Assembly (NCBI GenBank): GCA_009599575.1
Contig: VWND01000030.1
Span: 1 to 64,000, forward strand
DNA length: 64,000 nt
Direction of reading: 5' to 3'
Source: Blumeriella jaapii
Taxonomy: Eukaryota; Ascomycota; Leotiomycetes; Helotiales; Drepanopezizaceae
This document shows positions 25,894-39,372 of this stretch, in pieces. The notes under the pieces were generated by a model. It saw only the letters and a list, made by a program, of their open reading frames with translations. It was not told the origin of the DNA and did no database searches. Within the stretch, counting starts at the first letter, position 1. Each line of letters starts with the position of its first letter. The translations under genes were made by a program, and so were the position numbers.

Positions 25894-26288
25894 TGTAAGG
25901 ATTGAAAGGCAGGAAAACACTAATTCAAACAATAAAACTCAGATAAGATTGAATTGATAGTCAGACTGATTTCTATCTTTTATATCTCTAATAAAAAGCG
26001 TATATAAATACAAAAAAAAAATGGAGCCCTCGAGAAAAGTATTTCCCAGGAAACCAAGCGAATTTTATTTAATATGCTTTTCCAGCCCTTATTCCGATCT
26101 TTTTTTAATTCTTTTTAATATAATTTTAATAACTGATTTCTTAGCAATTATTTTTATAAAATGTTTTACTTAAATATTATTTTCAGCTTTTATAATATTA
26201 TCCGGCCTCCACGGCCTATTCGCAGAAAATATTATTCGAAAATTAATAAAAAACAAAAGATCTTGGCGAATTATTTGATTTATATACG
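25894..26288 (-). repeat. B3 3' LTR, major part
   Basis: It starts TGTAAGGATTGAAAGG, the complement of the family-B LTR end. After 395 bp it is cut by A2, and the last 18 bp of the LTR are found at 32810-32827. The cut falls in the position of the family's CACGTG, here mutated to TACGTA. Confidence 0.9.
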
Positions 26289-26607
26289 TGTTACAGCTAG
26301 CTTAAGGGTGATCGGGATAATATGGACCAAAAGGTACGCATATAAATTGAAAGAAAGACACCGAGCTAGAATGCTCGGGGTCGCGAACTTTATGTACAAT
26401 GGGTTGCGCTTGTGGGTCACGTGACTTAGCGCGAGGCCTAGTGGCCGAGGTGGTCCGTGCCCAAACCTTAATCCAACACCACCAGCATTCATACCACTGG
26501 CAGCCATACCACTGGCAGCCATACCACTGGCAGCCATACCACTAGCAGCCATACCACTGGCAGCCATACCACTGGCAATTACCACTAGCCAGGCCAGGGT
26601 CGTAACA
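26289..26607 (-). repeat. A2 3' LTR (319 bp, six 15-bp units)
   Basis: The termini are TGTTACAGC...GTCGTAACA. Six units of the type ATACCACTGGCAGCC lie between about 26491 and 26580, one with CTAGCAG for CTGGCAG. CACGTG is at 26418-26423. A C-rich run (CTACCCTCCCCCTCC) directly right of the LTR is the complement of the polypurine tract. Confidence 0.93.
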
Positions 26608-29600
26608 CTACCCTCCCCCTCCGAAAAACTGCGTTCTCGCAGTTGCAATTATGGATCTATCGTCTTTCAATTCAGTGTAATTCTTTCTGCTTTCGTTATA
26701 AGCTTGCAATTATGCGAGAAATGCTCGTAAAAGGCTTTTGGCGGTGGGGTGCGATCGGTGGAATGCTTAAAGAATATAAAAAGCCGTTATAGCGTTAAAA
26801 TAAAAGTATTATTCGAAATTTTTATCAGCGCTTTTTTAATTGATTTGGTATTGTAATATTCTTTTATGCAATCTCGAACCTATTATTTTTTTGATTTTTT
26901 ATTTCGTTTGTTTAGAAAATAGTTGAATAAAAGCTGGTTCGGAGCAGCGTTGGCCAGGTAAAAAGTTGCTAATGTATTTTCGAAGCGAATATAAATAGAA
27001 AATTAAATAAATTAACCAATCTGCGGAAAAATCAAGCTTTTAATTTTTTTCTATCTTATCGACGATTTTAATTAGGCCGTACCATTTATTTGAAAACTTC
27101 CGAAAAAGTCGATCGAGCTTTTAATTTTTAATATTTATTAATACTTCGTCGCCCGCATTTTAATTTATTAGTCGTTTGTATAAGTTAGCGAAGCGTTTTA
27201 TTTTGGCTTGTTATTACGCAATAAACGATTGCGCGTATTTCACAATTTTTTTAGCCCGAGAAGCTAGATGCAAAACTTCGTCGCGGTTGAGCTTTTCGGT
27301 GGCCGAGCGAAAGGAACGAGGATTGTTTATATTTTAAAATATACGAGCCTCGTATTTATTTAAGATTTGGAAAAGAAAAACGTTGCCGAAAGATTCGTGC
27401 GGTAAAATTAATTATGTAATATTTATCAAAAATAAAAAGCGTTTTTAATTATTTTAATAATAAAAGCAAAAAAAGCGAAAGCGTTGCTTAATATATTAAT
27501 TTATTATTTCGGTCTGCTTATCGATATTAAAATTGTACGCAATAGTTAATTTAATTTTGGTTTTTAATATGCGGCAGAGTTTTTGTTAAAAAACCGAAAC
27601 AAACTAAGCTTTTCGGTCCGAAACAATTAAATTCGGCATGCCGAAATAACGCACTTAATAAACCAAAAACAAAACTGCTAATTTTTTCGCTATAATAGTT
27701 TTATAGCAGAAGATTAACAAAAGCTTTTTAAATAAGCGATTTATTATTACGAAAGCAAAATCGTAACTATTTTCGTTTAATAAAAGCTTCGTAAAATCTA
27801 TCGTTAAGTATTAATAAGATTTGCTGAATATAAGCAAAAGCTTCAGAAAGCCCGGAGTTTTATCGCGCCTAGCTTTTATTCGTATACAACGACAATTCGA
27901 AACGTACTGTTATATATCTACTTTTATAGTTTTTTAATAATATTTGCGACCGATCAAAAGCTTTATTTTTCTTATCCCGGCGTATACTACGCAAAGCTGT
28001 TCGTAGATATATCGGATCAAAAAGGTTCGCAATTCGAAAAGTTTCAAAAGCATTACTAATCTGCCTTAAAAAAACAATTTGTCTTATCGCAGTTGATAAT
28101 CAAAGCTGTGGTTGCGGATTTGCGCTCGTTGCGCTTCGAAAAAAAAAGAGTTTTGTTGGCTTGCAACAAGTCGTTTATAACTGTATAGCCATGCATATCG
28201 TACGCGATTACGAAAGTTGGGTCTGCGGATTCTTTTGTAAGTATTTTATTTTTTTCGTTCTCGCTGTTTTTTTCGGAAAAAATGTCGTTATCGCGCTTAT
28301 CGGACGCTGTTTTCATAAGCGCCAGCGTAGTTATGCTTTTAGCAGCTATTTTTTTTAAAATCTAAAAATCTAATTTATTATCGAAAAGCATTTGCTGCTT
28401 TCGAGCTGCTCGTTATCGCGCTTTTAATAAGAAAATATTTTGATTTCTGCGAGAAAAGATATTAGCGAGCGTATTAATAATTTTCGACCGATATATAATT
28501 ATAAAATAAAAATCGGCGAAAAACTCGGCCTATCGGGCTTATCGGGCCGAAAAGTCTTTGGTTATTATAAAATATTTCAAAGCGCGATAATCGGTATATA
28601 TATATACGTTTTTTTAAGCGTTTAACAGCTCCGGCTTATAATTTTTAAAAAAGCGAAAAATAGCGAAAAGCTTTTTGTCGTAAATCGGATAATTAAGTTC
28701 GGCGTCGATTATAATTTTGGAAAAAAAACCGACCGAATAATAAAAGTTATTTTTTTGCAATTGCGATAATACGCCAGCTATTATTTTATTAAAAAAGTCG
28801 GTTTTTAGGCGCGTTTGCTTATAAAAGTCGTAATAGCACAAAATAGAAGCATTTAGCAAGGCTTTGCGCAATGCTTCCTATGCGTTTTTCTGCTTTTTTT
28901 CGAATACGAAAAAAACGTTTTTGCTTATAAAAGTAATAAAAAAGCGGCAAATACGGTTGTAGCCGGCTATAAAACGTTTGTAAAAATTGCAAAAGTCTAG
29001 GAAGTTTTATACGCTTCGTATATTCGCTGTATATTACTAATTTTTAATAATAGCGATCTTTTCCGGATTTATTTTAATATTTTAAATGCTAATAACGAAA
29101 TTTAAAAATTTGGTTTTTGTAATATTAAATTCGCATTTTTTAATATTAGTTTTTAGGCCGTGTTTTTTTAAAATCGACAAAATTTTTTTAACGTAAATTT
29201 TATATTTTAAATTATTCGCGGAATAAATAAAAATATCGTTAAAGTACGCCGAGCAGAAATTATTTAAATGCTTTATAAAAATATTATTAATAAAGCGTTG
29301 AAATATAACGGGCCTATTAATAAAGCCGAACGAAAAAATTTTATATTTGTATATATCGTATCGGATACGGAAACTGATTAGTTTTTTAAATTTTTCGGAT
29401 ATTCGGATTCGATTAAATATTTATTAAATATCAATTTTCGTAAATACTTTGGCTTTAATAATTCGCGCCAATATTTCGTCGATTAAAAATAAAAAGTAAA
29501 AATTCTTTTTCGTAAGATCGTTAAGCTTGCGATAATCGATATATAAACGTATAAAGCCGTTTGACTTTTTAATAAATAAGATCGGAGCGGCGAAAAAAGC

Positions 29601-32470
29601 ATTAAAAAGTTTAATAAAACCTTTATGCAAATTATCGAAAATATAACTTTTGATTTCTGTAAATTATTTATTCGTAAAGCGTTTAAATAATTTTATAAAA
29701 AGCGTATTTTCCGTGGCAAAATGTATTTTATAATTTATACCGAAGCGGCGGAAAGCGAGCTTATCGCTTTTTTGCTTATAAAATAATTCTTCGAATTTCG
29801 AATACTAAATTAAAAAAAGCTTTTTTATAAAAACCACGTTGTCGTTATATTTGGTTTATAAAGCGTCGAAAACGGAAATGCTTTTTATTGCCGCGAGCTG
29901 TATGATTTTTTTAAATTCGGCGATTTTCGTACGGCGAGAACGTTTTTTATTTATATTATACACAAAAGCAATAAACGTGTAATCGCTAAATAATAATAAT
30001 CTTTTTTTTTTTTGCGGCCCGCATTCGCTTTTCGTAGCGTATTTATAAAACGCTAAATATAAAAGCGGAAATACAGCTGATATTGCAATTAAAAGTAAAA
30101 AAAATAATTAGCACGATTGGAAAAACCGGCTTAATCGGTTCAGAACTGCCAGTAAAAAACTTTTCTATTTTATGCAAATTGCTTTTAAGATTTCGTATAA
30201 ACGTAAAAGGTCTACCAGCTCCAAAGCTTAAATAAGCTTTTTTAATCGTTGTAAAAATGCTAACAAAAATATATAAGATTTTTATTGCGCTGTTTCGTTT
30301 GTTTGCATCTTTTTAATATATACGACTAAGCATTTTAGGCTCTGTTCGCTAATTAAAATCGACGAACAACTGTTCGTTGAAATAAAAAATAATAAACATA
30401 TCGAATAGCTATTTTATTTTGTTTTTTTTTTGGCTATACGCTTGTTTTAAATCGTAATATTATAAAAATTTGCGATTAATAAAAACGTCGGTAAAACCCA
30501 GGTTTATAACCAAAAAAGAAAAATTTATACGACGTCGATTAATCGTAAAAAAAAAAAGAATAGCAAAAAAAATAGGTTTCTCCGGCTCGCTATTATAGCC
30601 GATAAATATAATAAGCTTATGCAGCCGAATAAAACTTATTCCGAAACGTTAAAAAAATTAATACGTTAAAAAAGTTTTAATCGCACCGAAAATATTAGCT
30701 TCGCTATCGATATATGCAAATGTTTTAATATATAATTTATTGCGTGCTAATTTTATAAAAACTAAAAATTATCGTCCTTTTATTAAAAAGCGCTGATTAA
30801 ACTTTAAATCTTTTTACAAATCGAATTTTTTATTATAATAAAAGTTTTTGCCACGGCTTAAAAGTTTTTTAACAGATCGTTTTGCTTTTCGTCGATAATT
30901 ATTTCGGCGATTTTGCGATTAAATTTAACGTCGAAGCAAACGTTTGCGAAATGGCCGAGCTTGCCGCAATTATAATAAGCGCCAGGAAAACGCGCAGTTA
31001 AGCGGAAAAAACCGGAAATAGCAGATAGCAGCTATACGTTCGTAAAAATTTTTATCAAAAAAGAAAAAAGCCGTGCGAGCAGAAAAAGCTAAAAAAATAA
31101 AACGTTATAAGATTTTAAAAATACCGGAAGTACGTTTAAAATCCTGATTAGTAAAAACCATAGCAAAAAAAAAATGGCTTATGCGACGGGCAAAAGCTAT
31201 TTTTTCAGCTCGGATATTGCGTGATTTTTTATTCGCAACGGCCAAAAACTCGTCCAAAGCAGTATAATTACTATTTATTTTGTATTTTTCCATTCGAAAA
31301 TCGTATTTAAAAATAAAAATAACTTTTTCGTATATATTTTTAAATCAACGGTTTTTAGCAATTTTATTAATAATTGCGTAGCGGATAAATAAAAAACGAA
31401 AATTATTATAAATCTGACCGTTGTTTATATAAAACTTATTATATTGCAATTTAGCAAATTAAACGCGGTTGTAATTAAAAAAGCGCTAATTAAAAATGCG
31501 AAAAACGTTTCGGGCCGATTGGGTTTAATTATAAAATTCGGAATTTAAGTGTTTTAAAATAATAGTTTTTGCTTTTTTAATAATATATTTAAAATATATT
31601 TTGGCTTGGTTTATATTTTATATAAAATTTTTTAAATACTTTTTAATAAACAGTTTTATATTTATTTTTTATATGTTATATTTAATTTTTTTTTAATAGT
31701 CGCTAAAAACGTAACAAAAGTATTTGATTTTGAATAATTCGATTCGAAAAATAGCTAAATCGAGGACGGGAAAATAATACTCGGGAATTAATTAAAAGTT
31801 CGCCGTAAAAGCGCGCGAAGCTCGAAATAAAAAAAAAGCGTCGCGGGCGATATTAGCGAAAGCTGGAAAATAAACGGCGGCGATAGCTTAAGCGATTATT
31901 TAAGCGATTTAAAGCTGCTGGGCCGCAGTGAATTTTTCAGCGTTGGCAGATATGCTGAGCAGTCGTAAAAGTATTCGTCGGTTTGAAAATACTAAAGTAT
32001 TAGCGTCGTATAACTCGATTTTAAGTTCGATAGTAAAGCGAAAGGATTCAGCAGATAATTATAATTTAATAAAAAAGTCGTGAAATAAAAATTCGCTGCC
32101 AAAATCGTCGAAAAAGCCTGGAATAAATAGAAATTCGGAAGCGTCAAAAACAGAAGCAGAAAGTGGAAATGCTGATTCGAAGCCGAATCGTACGGATTGC
32201 GTTCGTTCTCGGATGCCGCGTCGATTTATAATAAAAGCATAGGGTGTATTAAAAAAAGGCGATTCGAGTTGCAAAAGCAGATCGAATTAATAAAAAAGAA
32301 AAACTCCAGCTTTTTTTGGAAACAAAATTAATAAAAAAGAGTTCTGATCAAAGCACCGATAAATAAACGTCGATACGAGCGGCCTGAAAAAAGTTCGAAT
32401 TGCAAAAGCAAATCGAGTTTTTAACCGTGGATACAAAGCTTCCCAGCGAAAGTTGTTTAGTCTTTTTTTA
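26608..32470 (-). pseudogene. A2 gag-pol remains
   Basis: In element order (right to left): gag, with a CX2CX4HX4C knuckle near 30977-30936 whose first Cys is Tyr, as in A1; a short open piece 31105-31293; RT with LYIDYRKLND in the open piece 29424-29630 and active site YFNDIF near 29235-29255 (Asp to Asn); RNase H (open 28614-28871); integrase with GMPNLIVSDRK-like residues near 27620-27640; and a chromodomain-like tail near 26890-26800. Stops are numerous. Confidence 0.78.
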
Positions 32471-32804
32471 TATCACAGCTAGCTTAAGGATAATCGAAAT
32501 AATATAAACCAAAAGGTACGCATATAAATTAAAAAAAAAACACCGAGCTAAAATGCTCGGGGTCGCGAATTTTATATACAATGGATTGCGCTTGTGGGTC
32601 ACGTGACTTAGCGCGAGGCCTAGTGGCCGAAATGATCCGTGCCCAAACCTTAATCCAACACCACCAATATTTATACCACTGGCAGCCATACCACTGGCAG
32701 CCATACCACTGGCAGCCATACCACTGGCAGCCATACCACTGGCAGCCATACCACTGGCAGCCATACCACTGGCAACTACCACTAGCCAGGCCAGGGTCGT
32801 AACA
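32471..32804 (-). repeat. A2 5' LTR (334 bp, seven 15-bp units)
   Basis: It has the same structure as the left LTR but with seven consecutive and nearly perfect units CCATACCACTGGCAG between about 32672 and 32775. CACGTG is at 32600-32605. Its inner end TATCACAGCT is the mutated TGTTACAGCT. Confidence 0.93.
32672..32775 (+). repeat. 15-bp minisatellite (7 units) in A2 5' LTR
   Basis: Seven tandem copies of CCATACCACTGGCAG, the first and last slightly changed. The same unit occurs six times at 26491-26580 and three times in each A1 LTR. Copy number accounts exactly for the LTR lengths of 334, 319, 274 and 274 bp. Confidence 0.95.
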
Positions 32805-32827
32805 ATACGTAATATTAATTTCTGATA

Positions 32828-33078
32828 TTACTTTTTTTTTTAGGCCTTTGATTTTTAAAAGCGATTAATTTTTTTATACGTATACTTCCGTATATAACAT
32901 GCGTTACGCTTTCGAAATAACGTGCGATTTTTTCCGCTTTTAATCGTGAATTATAGCTGTTTTTTTCGCTTTCGGTCGTAAATAATAGCTGTTTTGCTAT
33001 TTTGTTTTTTTTGTTTTCGATAACGCTCGTATTTTCGTTTAAAAAAACTTTTTTTTTTCAAATGGCCGCCATTTTCCT

Positions 33079-33112
<34 letters not shown>

Positions 33113-36100
33113 CCCCGTCAGCTTTTTTTTTTTTTAATTAATTGCTTTTCGCCGCGTTCGCCGCGAATTCTTAAAATACTTTTAATTTCTATTTGCTTTC
33201 GGTATATCCGCTTTATTTTACGCGAAAGCATTACAGCGGCCTTTTTGCTTTTTTGCGTTTTCGAACTTTTTAGCGTAAAATACAACCGCTGTAAAGCTTC
33301 GTATATTTAATACTTTTTTATAAGCTTTTTAAACTTTTATTCGGATTCGCTTTTAATTAGCTATAAATTCCTGCCGCGCGCGCTATCGAAGCGCAAATTT
33401 TTTTCGCGAGCCTTAACGATTTTATAAATCGTTTCGATGCTGCTACCGCCGCTGCCGCTTTTTTTTTTTTTACTGCCGAAATCAAAACTTTTATTAAAAC
33501 TTTTATCGATTTTATTATTTACGACGTTTATATAAATCGTTTAAAAAAAAAAACGCTTCGGCTTTTATAATAATCGAAAATCGTGCGAATCGCGCCGCGG
33601 CTCGAACTGCCGCCGTTGCTGCTGCGCCCGCTTTTGCCGATTTGGCGGCTGCTATTATTTTAAAAGCTTTGGCTGCGCCGGCCCTCTTTTTTAACGACGT
33701 TAATATAAAACGTATTTTTCGACGTTTCGAAAACGTCGCTCGGACCTATTTTAATTAATTAAATTAAATTTTAAATTTTTACGAAAATATCGTAGCTGCA
33801 ATTCAAAATTCGACTACGACTATCGTAAAAGCTTTAATTAAAATAAATCGAATACTTTGCGAATTCGTTTAATATTAATTTTTTTTAATTTGCCGCTGCT
33901 TTTAAATTTAAAAAAAAATAGCGAAAAAAATAAAAAAAAAAATAACGATAATAATACGAAAAATAAATCGCTTTAGTTTTTTTTTTTTAAAAATTTTTTA
34001 ATGTTTTTTTTTTTTTTTTTTTTTGCTTTTACGGCGCGCATTCGTTATTGTTTCGTTGTTATTATTTATCGTATTTTTTAAATATTTTTTTATATTTTTT
34101 TTTGCGTTCGTAAAATAGTTTTCTGGCTTTTACGAATTTTCGCTTAATAAATAACCTTTTTATCGTATCAAATAATATCGGCCCTTTTTTATATTTTTAT
34201 AAGCTTGTATTAATTTAATCTTGTATTTTTCGGGTTTTTAAAATTTTATTATATTATTTTTCGGCTCGATATCGTTCCGATCCTGCCAAAATTTTAATAA
34301 AAAAACGTAAAAAATATCGTAAATACGATATTAAAAAAAAAGCTCGAATTAATAGATTTGGCCGTGCTTATATATAATTCGCTTAATTTTAAAAAGCTTT
34401 AAATATTTATTTGAAAGCTTTCGAAAAAATCGCAGTTATCGAAGGTTTTAAATCGATAATAATATTTTGTCGCTTATTTAAAATCTAATCTTTTTATATT
34501 TAGCGTCGTAAAACTTTTTATAATTCGCGTTAGCTTTTTTTAATTTTTTATTAAATACTTTTTTTTTTTTTTGCAATATTTTAATTCGTTTTTCCGCTGA
34601 CGATACCTTTTTTTTTACGACGTCGCTTTCGACGTTGCTGTTAAATTTTAAATAAAAGCCGTATAATATACGAAAAAAAATAAAACCCGTAAAAGCGTAT
34701 ATCGAATTATTATACGTAAACTCGGCTAAAGCAAATTTCGTAGCTTAATCGTTTTGTCGATAATCGTAATACGTACGAAAATAAAATTTTAAAATTTAAT
34801 TTTAATATTTCGTTTGGCTATCGGTCTAAAAATAAAAAGCGATGCTTAATCGACGTCGTATTTATAAATAAAATATTACTAAAAACCAAAATTTATTAAT
34901 AAAAATTAATTTTTTATTTATAATAATCTTTTAAAACAGCCAAAATCTTTGTAAATATATTATATAAATATTTTAGCTAAATTTAAAGCTGAAATCGTTT
35001 TTTATATCGATATATATTTCGACAGCTTCGTATATCGATTTATTATAACGAATATCGAATCGTAAATACGATTTCGTTTTTTGCTAAAAAGTAAATCCGT
35101 AATAAAATTTATAATTATTTTTTTTTAAAGTTTCGTAAAAATCGAAAAAAAAGCTAATTCGCTATAAAATCGATGCTTTTTAAATTTGCTTTTTTAGCAT
35201 TTTTTATACGTATTAACGTAACGCTTTACGTCGCTTCGTAAACCAAGCCAAAAATACTTTTTTTCGACCAATTTTAGCGTTCGCCGAAAACTTTAATAAC
35301 CGACGATCGAATCGTCGTAATTAATTTTTAATATTTCGCTTTTAATAACGCTTTTATTCGAAATATACGCACGTTTTTTATAACGTAATAATTCATTTTG
35401 GCTTATACGCTAATATTTTTCGGATCCGGCTCGATTGCTTTGCGAAGCCGATTCGTACGTTTTTTATAATATAAAAAAATCAAATTTTTGCAATTTAAAA
35501 ATAATTTTATAAATCGGTTTTATTAGCTCGTTATTAACCGTTTCGAATTATAATAACACAGCGGCTACGCTTTGTAATATATATTATTTGTAATTAATAA
35601 TATTAATAAAAAACAATCCGGCGAAAAAACCTTTTATTTGGCTTTTTTCCGCTTGCTTTTTATTTTTTGATTTCGTTAACAAAAGCTTCGAATATTTATC
35701 GGCGCGAAATAATTTATGCTTCGATTTTAAACGTATTTTTACTGCGGAAAATATTTTAAAATTTTTTAAATAAATTAATTTCAGCTTACGATACAGCGTA
35801 AGCAGCTGTTCGTTATTTTTTTCTAAATTTTTTTTTAAAATTAACCGGCGAAAAAAACCATCCGCCGAATTAAAAACTCTTGTTTTATATTCGATTGCAA
35901 AATCGTATTTAATTAGCTCGTCGGCCCATTTCGCTTAGCGTCCGTTTAAACGTTTTTTCGTAAAAAAATATTTTAAATTGTAATAATTTATACGCATAAT
36001 AATAACGTCGAAAGCGCTACGTAAATATTAGTTTTATTATTTGAAAACGTAAATTATAATTATTAGCTTAGCGTCGTAAACCTCGTATTTTTGTTTTATA

Positions 36101-39100
36101 AAAAAAAGCTTTTTCGAATAATACGCGATAAAATGCCAACGTGCCCCCGTATTTTTTCCGAATAATTAAAATAATATTTCGCTTATGGCGAATTTCGAAG
36201 CGTTTATTTCGATTTAAATTTTTAATCGAAAATCCAAATAGCGTGAAATCGGTGTTTAGCAAAACTTTTTTTTTAAAAGTAAAAAAGCGACTTTCGCTTC
36301 GAATAAAAAACGAAAAGGGCTCGACATTTTTTTTCGTTGCATCTTTTTTAGAAAATCTGTAATAAATCGGCAAAGCTTAGCGTAGTTTTTAATAAAACGT
36401 TTATAAAAATTAATAAAACTTAAAAACATTTAAATATTTCGCTATGTAATAAAAAAAAACCATTTCCGAATATTATTTATTTTTTTTAGGTTTATTTTAA
36501 TTTTCGTAAAAATAACGACGAAGCCTAGAAACTTAATCGTATTCGTATCGAAAGCATATTTTTTCAGATTTTCGTAAAATTTATTAATACGAAGTTTTTC
36601 GAAAACTTTTTTTACCGCGTTTATATAATCGTCGGAATTTTCGAAAAATATTAAAATATCGTTGAAATAAATTATATACGTAACATTTATTAAACCGACT
36701 AAAGCTTAATTAATACACGCTTAAAAAATTGCTACTACGTTCGAAAAGCCGAAAAATAATACGTAATATTCGAAATATCTGTAATAAATGCGAAACGCAG
36801 TCTTCCATTTATTTTCTTTTTTTATTCGAAAGCGATAATACGCCTAAATAAAATTTAATTTAATAAATATTTTAGCTTTTTTTAAACGATCCAAAGTTTC
36901 GCTTATAAAAAATAAAAAAGTTCGATTTCTAACCGTAACTGCGTTTAAACTCTTATAATCGACGCATAATCGTAAACTTCCGTCTTTTTTCGGTATAAAT
37001 ATTACCGATGCGCCGGCAAAGCTAATAGATTTTCTTATCCAGCCTTTTTTTAAGCTCGAATCGAAATATTCGCGCAATTTAATAAGTTCAGATTCCGACA
37101 AAAAATAAATTAATTTTCAAAAAAAGTTTTTTTTTTTCGCGAAATTTATTCGATGCTTTATAAAATAATAAAAAACTAAAATAACCGCGGCGATATCGTT
37201 AAATATATCGGCGTAATCGTCGTATTTAAAAAGTAATTAATATTGTTTTTCAATAGCTTTTTTTAAAACGATATAAAACGCTTGCTTCCTTTTGAATTCT
37301 TTTTTAAAACGTTTAATTATAACGAAATTAAATTATAAGCGTTCGACTAGATATCGCTACGATTTAGCTCGAAAGCTTATAACGAAATCGATATTTCGCA
37401 ACCAAAAAAATTTTAAAATAAATAAAACCTTTAAAATATTTATATCGCAAGCCACGAAATCGCTTTGTATTTTTTTAATTATTTCATAATTATTAATAGC
37501 GCGAATAAATTGCGTATGCGTGCCGTAAATAATTACTTTTTTTCCTTTAATCGTAAATAAATTAATACGTTTTTAAATTAATTTCTATTTATATTTAATT
37601 AATAACTTTTGAATTACGCAGTTTTTCTCCGCGCCGCAGTCGATAAAAGCTCGTTTCGTACGAGTTTCGCTTTTAGCTTTTTTAATTTCGATTGAAATTA
37701 TTATTTTTTGCTTTTTTTTTCTTCGCTCGATTTTATTAGCAGCGACGAAATTAAAATCGAACGGAAGCTTTTCTCGAATTTTTAAATTTATTAGCTTCGG
37801 AGCAGTTTAAAATTATATATTTTTTTTATTGTATTTATAATATTCGACTTTTAAACAATTGGCTATGCGATGCTCTGCTTTTTAACAGCGACTGCATTTC
37901 GAAAAGTAAAAAAAATCGTTAAAAATTTTAAGATTTTAAAGGATTTTATTAAAATTATCGTTTTTTCGCTTTCGTTTTTTTTTTATAACGTATTTTTGAA
38001 TCGAAAACGGTATATATTTGTTTTGACTTTTAAGCTTTAATCGTAAATATAAATCTTTTTTTTTTTCTTTTTTTTTTTGCGTTCGTTTCGTCGTTTACTA
38101 TTTTTTTTCGTTTCGTCGCTAATAACTTTATTAGCACTTTTGATACAACGAAAGATTAATACTAATTTTTCGTACGAGCTTATAGCTGCAGTATTGCCCC
38201 GTTTAATAATTTTTTTTTCGAAAAGTAAATCGGAATTTTACGAAAAACATTTTTTTTTAGTCGTATCGTTTGTTATTTATAATTGCTATTCGAAATTATT
38301 TAAATAAATAACGAAATCGTTAATTGATTTATGCTTTTTTTGCTTCGCTTTATCGTATAAATTCGAAGCCGCGATTTCTCGATTTTCCGCATTTATTAAA
38401 AAATCCAATATTTATTTTTTGAAATTTTTTTATATAATTCGAATATTCGTAAAACGTCGTTCGTATCCGGTTTATTTTTTTTTTATTTTATCGTCGAAAA
38501 CTAAAACACAGGCGTTAATTTTTTTTAATTAATACAAAATATTACCTTTTTATTTTATCGGAAACTTCGCTCTGCACGCCGAATAAAAAATTAAGCTTTT
38601 TTAATATTTTTCCCTCGATATATTAAAAAATCTTTTATTTTTAATATTCTTCGGCTCGAATTCGCTGTGTTTTTTATAAAAAGTATAATATATTTAAAAA
38701 AAATGCTAAATCGTTTCCAATAAATATTATTATCGTAATGCTTCGAAAATACCTTATAATAATCGCCGGCTTAAATTATTTTCTGTCTTTTTTTAATTAA
38801 AACGGTATTAAAAAGTATAAAAACCTTTTTTTCGATATTTTCGAAAGCGTTAAGTTTTTATTAAAATTATTTAATTTTTTTTCGGAATTCGTTTCGACGG
38901 CTTTTGGCTTTTTCGAATCTTTTGATTATTTCGTAAACCTTTTTCTTAATCTTTTTCTGCTTCATTTTAGCTCGTAATTTTTTTACTTTTTTATATTCGT
39001 CGTTTTTTTCTTATTCGGCGCGGATTCGTTTATTAGCCAAATAAATCAAAATCTCGGTGAAAAATCTTTCCGAATCGCTTTAAGCGTGGCTTTTTTTAGT

Positions 39101-39372
39101 AATTTCTTAAATAAAAAAAATTAAAAAATCGTCGCGCCCTGATAATAAAGTATTTTCGACCTTTAATAAAATTGATAACGTTAAAAGAAACGATAATACG
39201 AAATTTTTCTAAGCAGCCGAAAGCGCTGGGTTTTTTTAAATAGCTGGAAATGCTTGTTCGCTGCGAATGCGAAAAGCTATAATATCGATAATAATAATAT
39301 AAATATAATAATATAATAAAAAATTGTTTTAATAATATCGAATTGTCGTTCCGGTAAATAAAAAAATCAAAA
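32828..39372 (-). pseudogene. B3 gag-pol remains
   Basis: In element order: gag about 39200-37900, with sequence equivalent to the B1 capsid and a knuckle remnant near 37890; protease about 37700-37290; RT, with the open piece 36844-37101 containing VIFIPKK and LRLCVDYKSLN and active site YFNDIL near 36640-36665 (Leu to Phe, Asp to Asn); RNase H about 36400-35900; integrase and chromodomain about 35900-34000. It is collinear with B1 and B2 throughout, with C-to-T type damage. Confidence 0.8.
33310..33878 (+). pseudogene. Family-B antisense ORF, B3 copy
   Basis: This is the third copy of the frame described for B1 and B2, again antisense to gag-pol. The start codon is ATA (mutated ATG). The Ala-rich middle and NIKRIFRRFENVAR are clear. 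One base is missing in an A run near 33543-33553, and TAG/TAA stops appear at positions explained by C-to-T change. It is not translatable but is informative for reconstructing the history of the family. Confidence 0.5.

Larger units (their letters stand above)
26289..32804 (-). mobile_element. Chromovirus copy A2 (family A, 6516 bp)
   Basis: A2 is an uninterrupted minus-strand element with duplication ATACG (26284-26288 and 32805-32809), sitting inside the 3' LTR of B3. The LTRs are 26289-26607 (319 bp) and 32471-32804 (334 bp), and their difference of 15 bp is one minisatellite unit. The LTRs retain much more GC and CpA than the body, which is thoroughly mutated. It supplies the intact reference against which the B1 and C1 insertions in A1 can be verified. 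Confidence 0.93.

Noticed and set aside
26476..26590. Regularly spaced short repeats resembling a CRISPR array
   Set aside because: The units are directly adjacent 15-mers without spacers inside an LTR of a eukaryotic element; it is a minisatellite.
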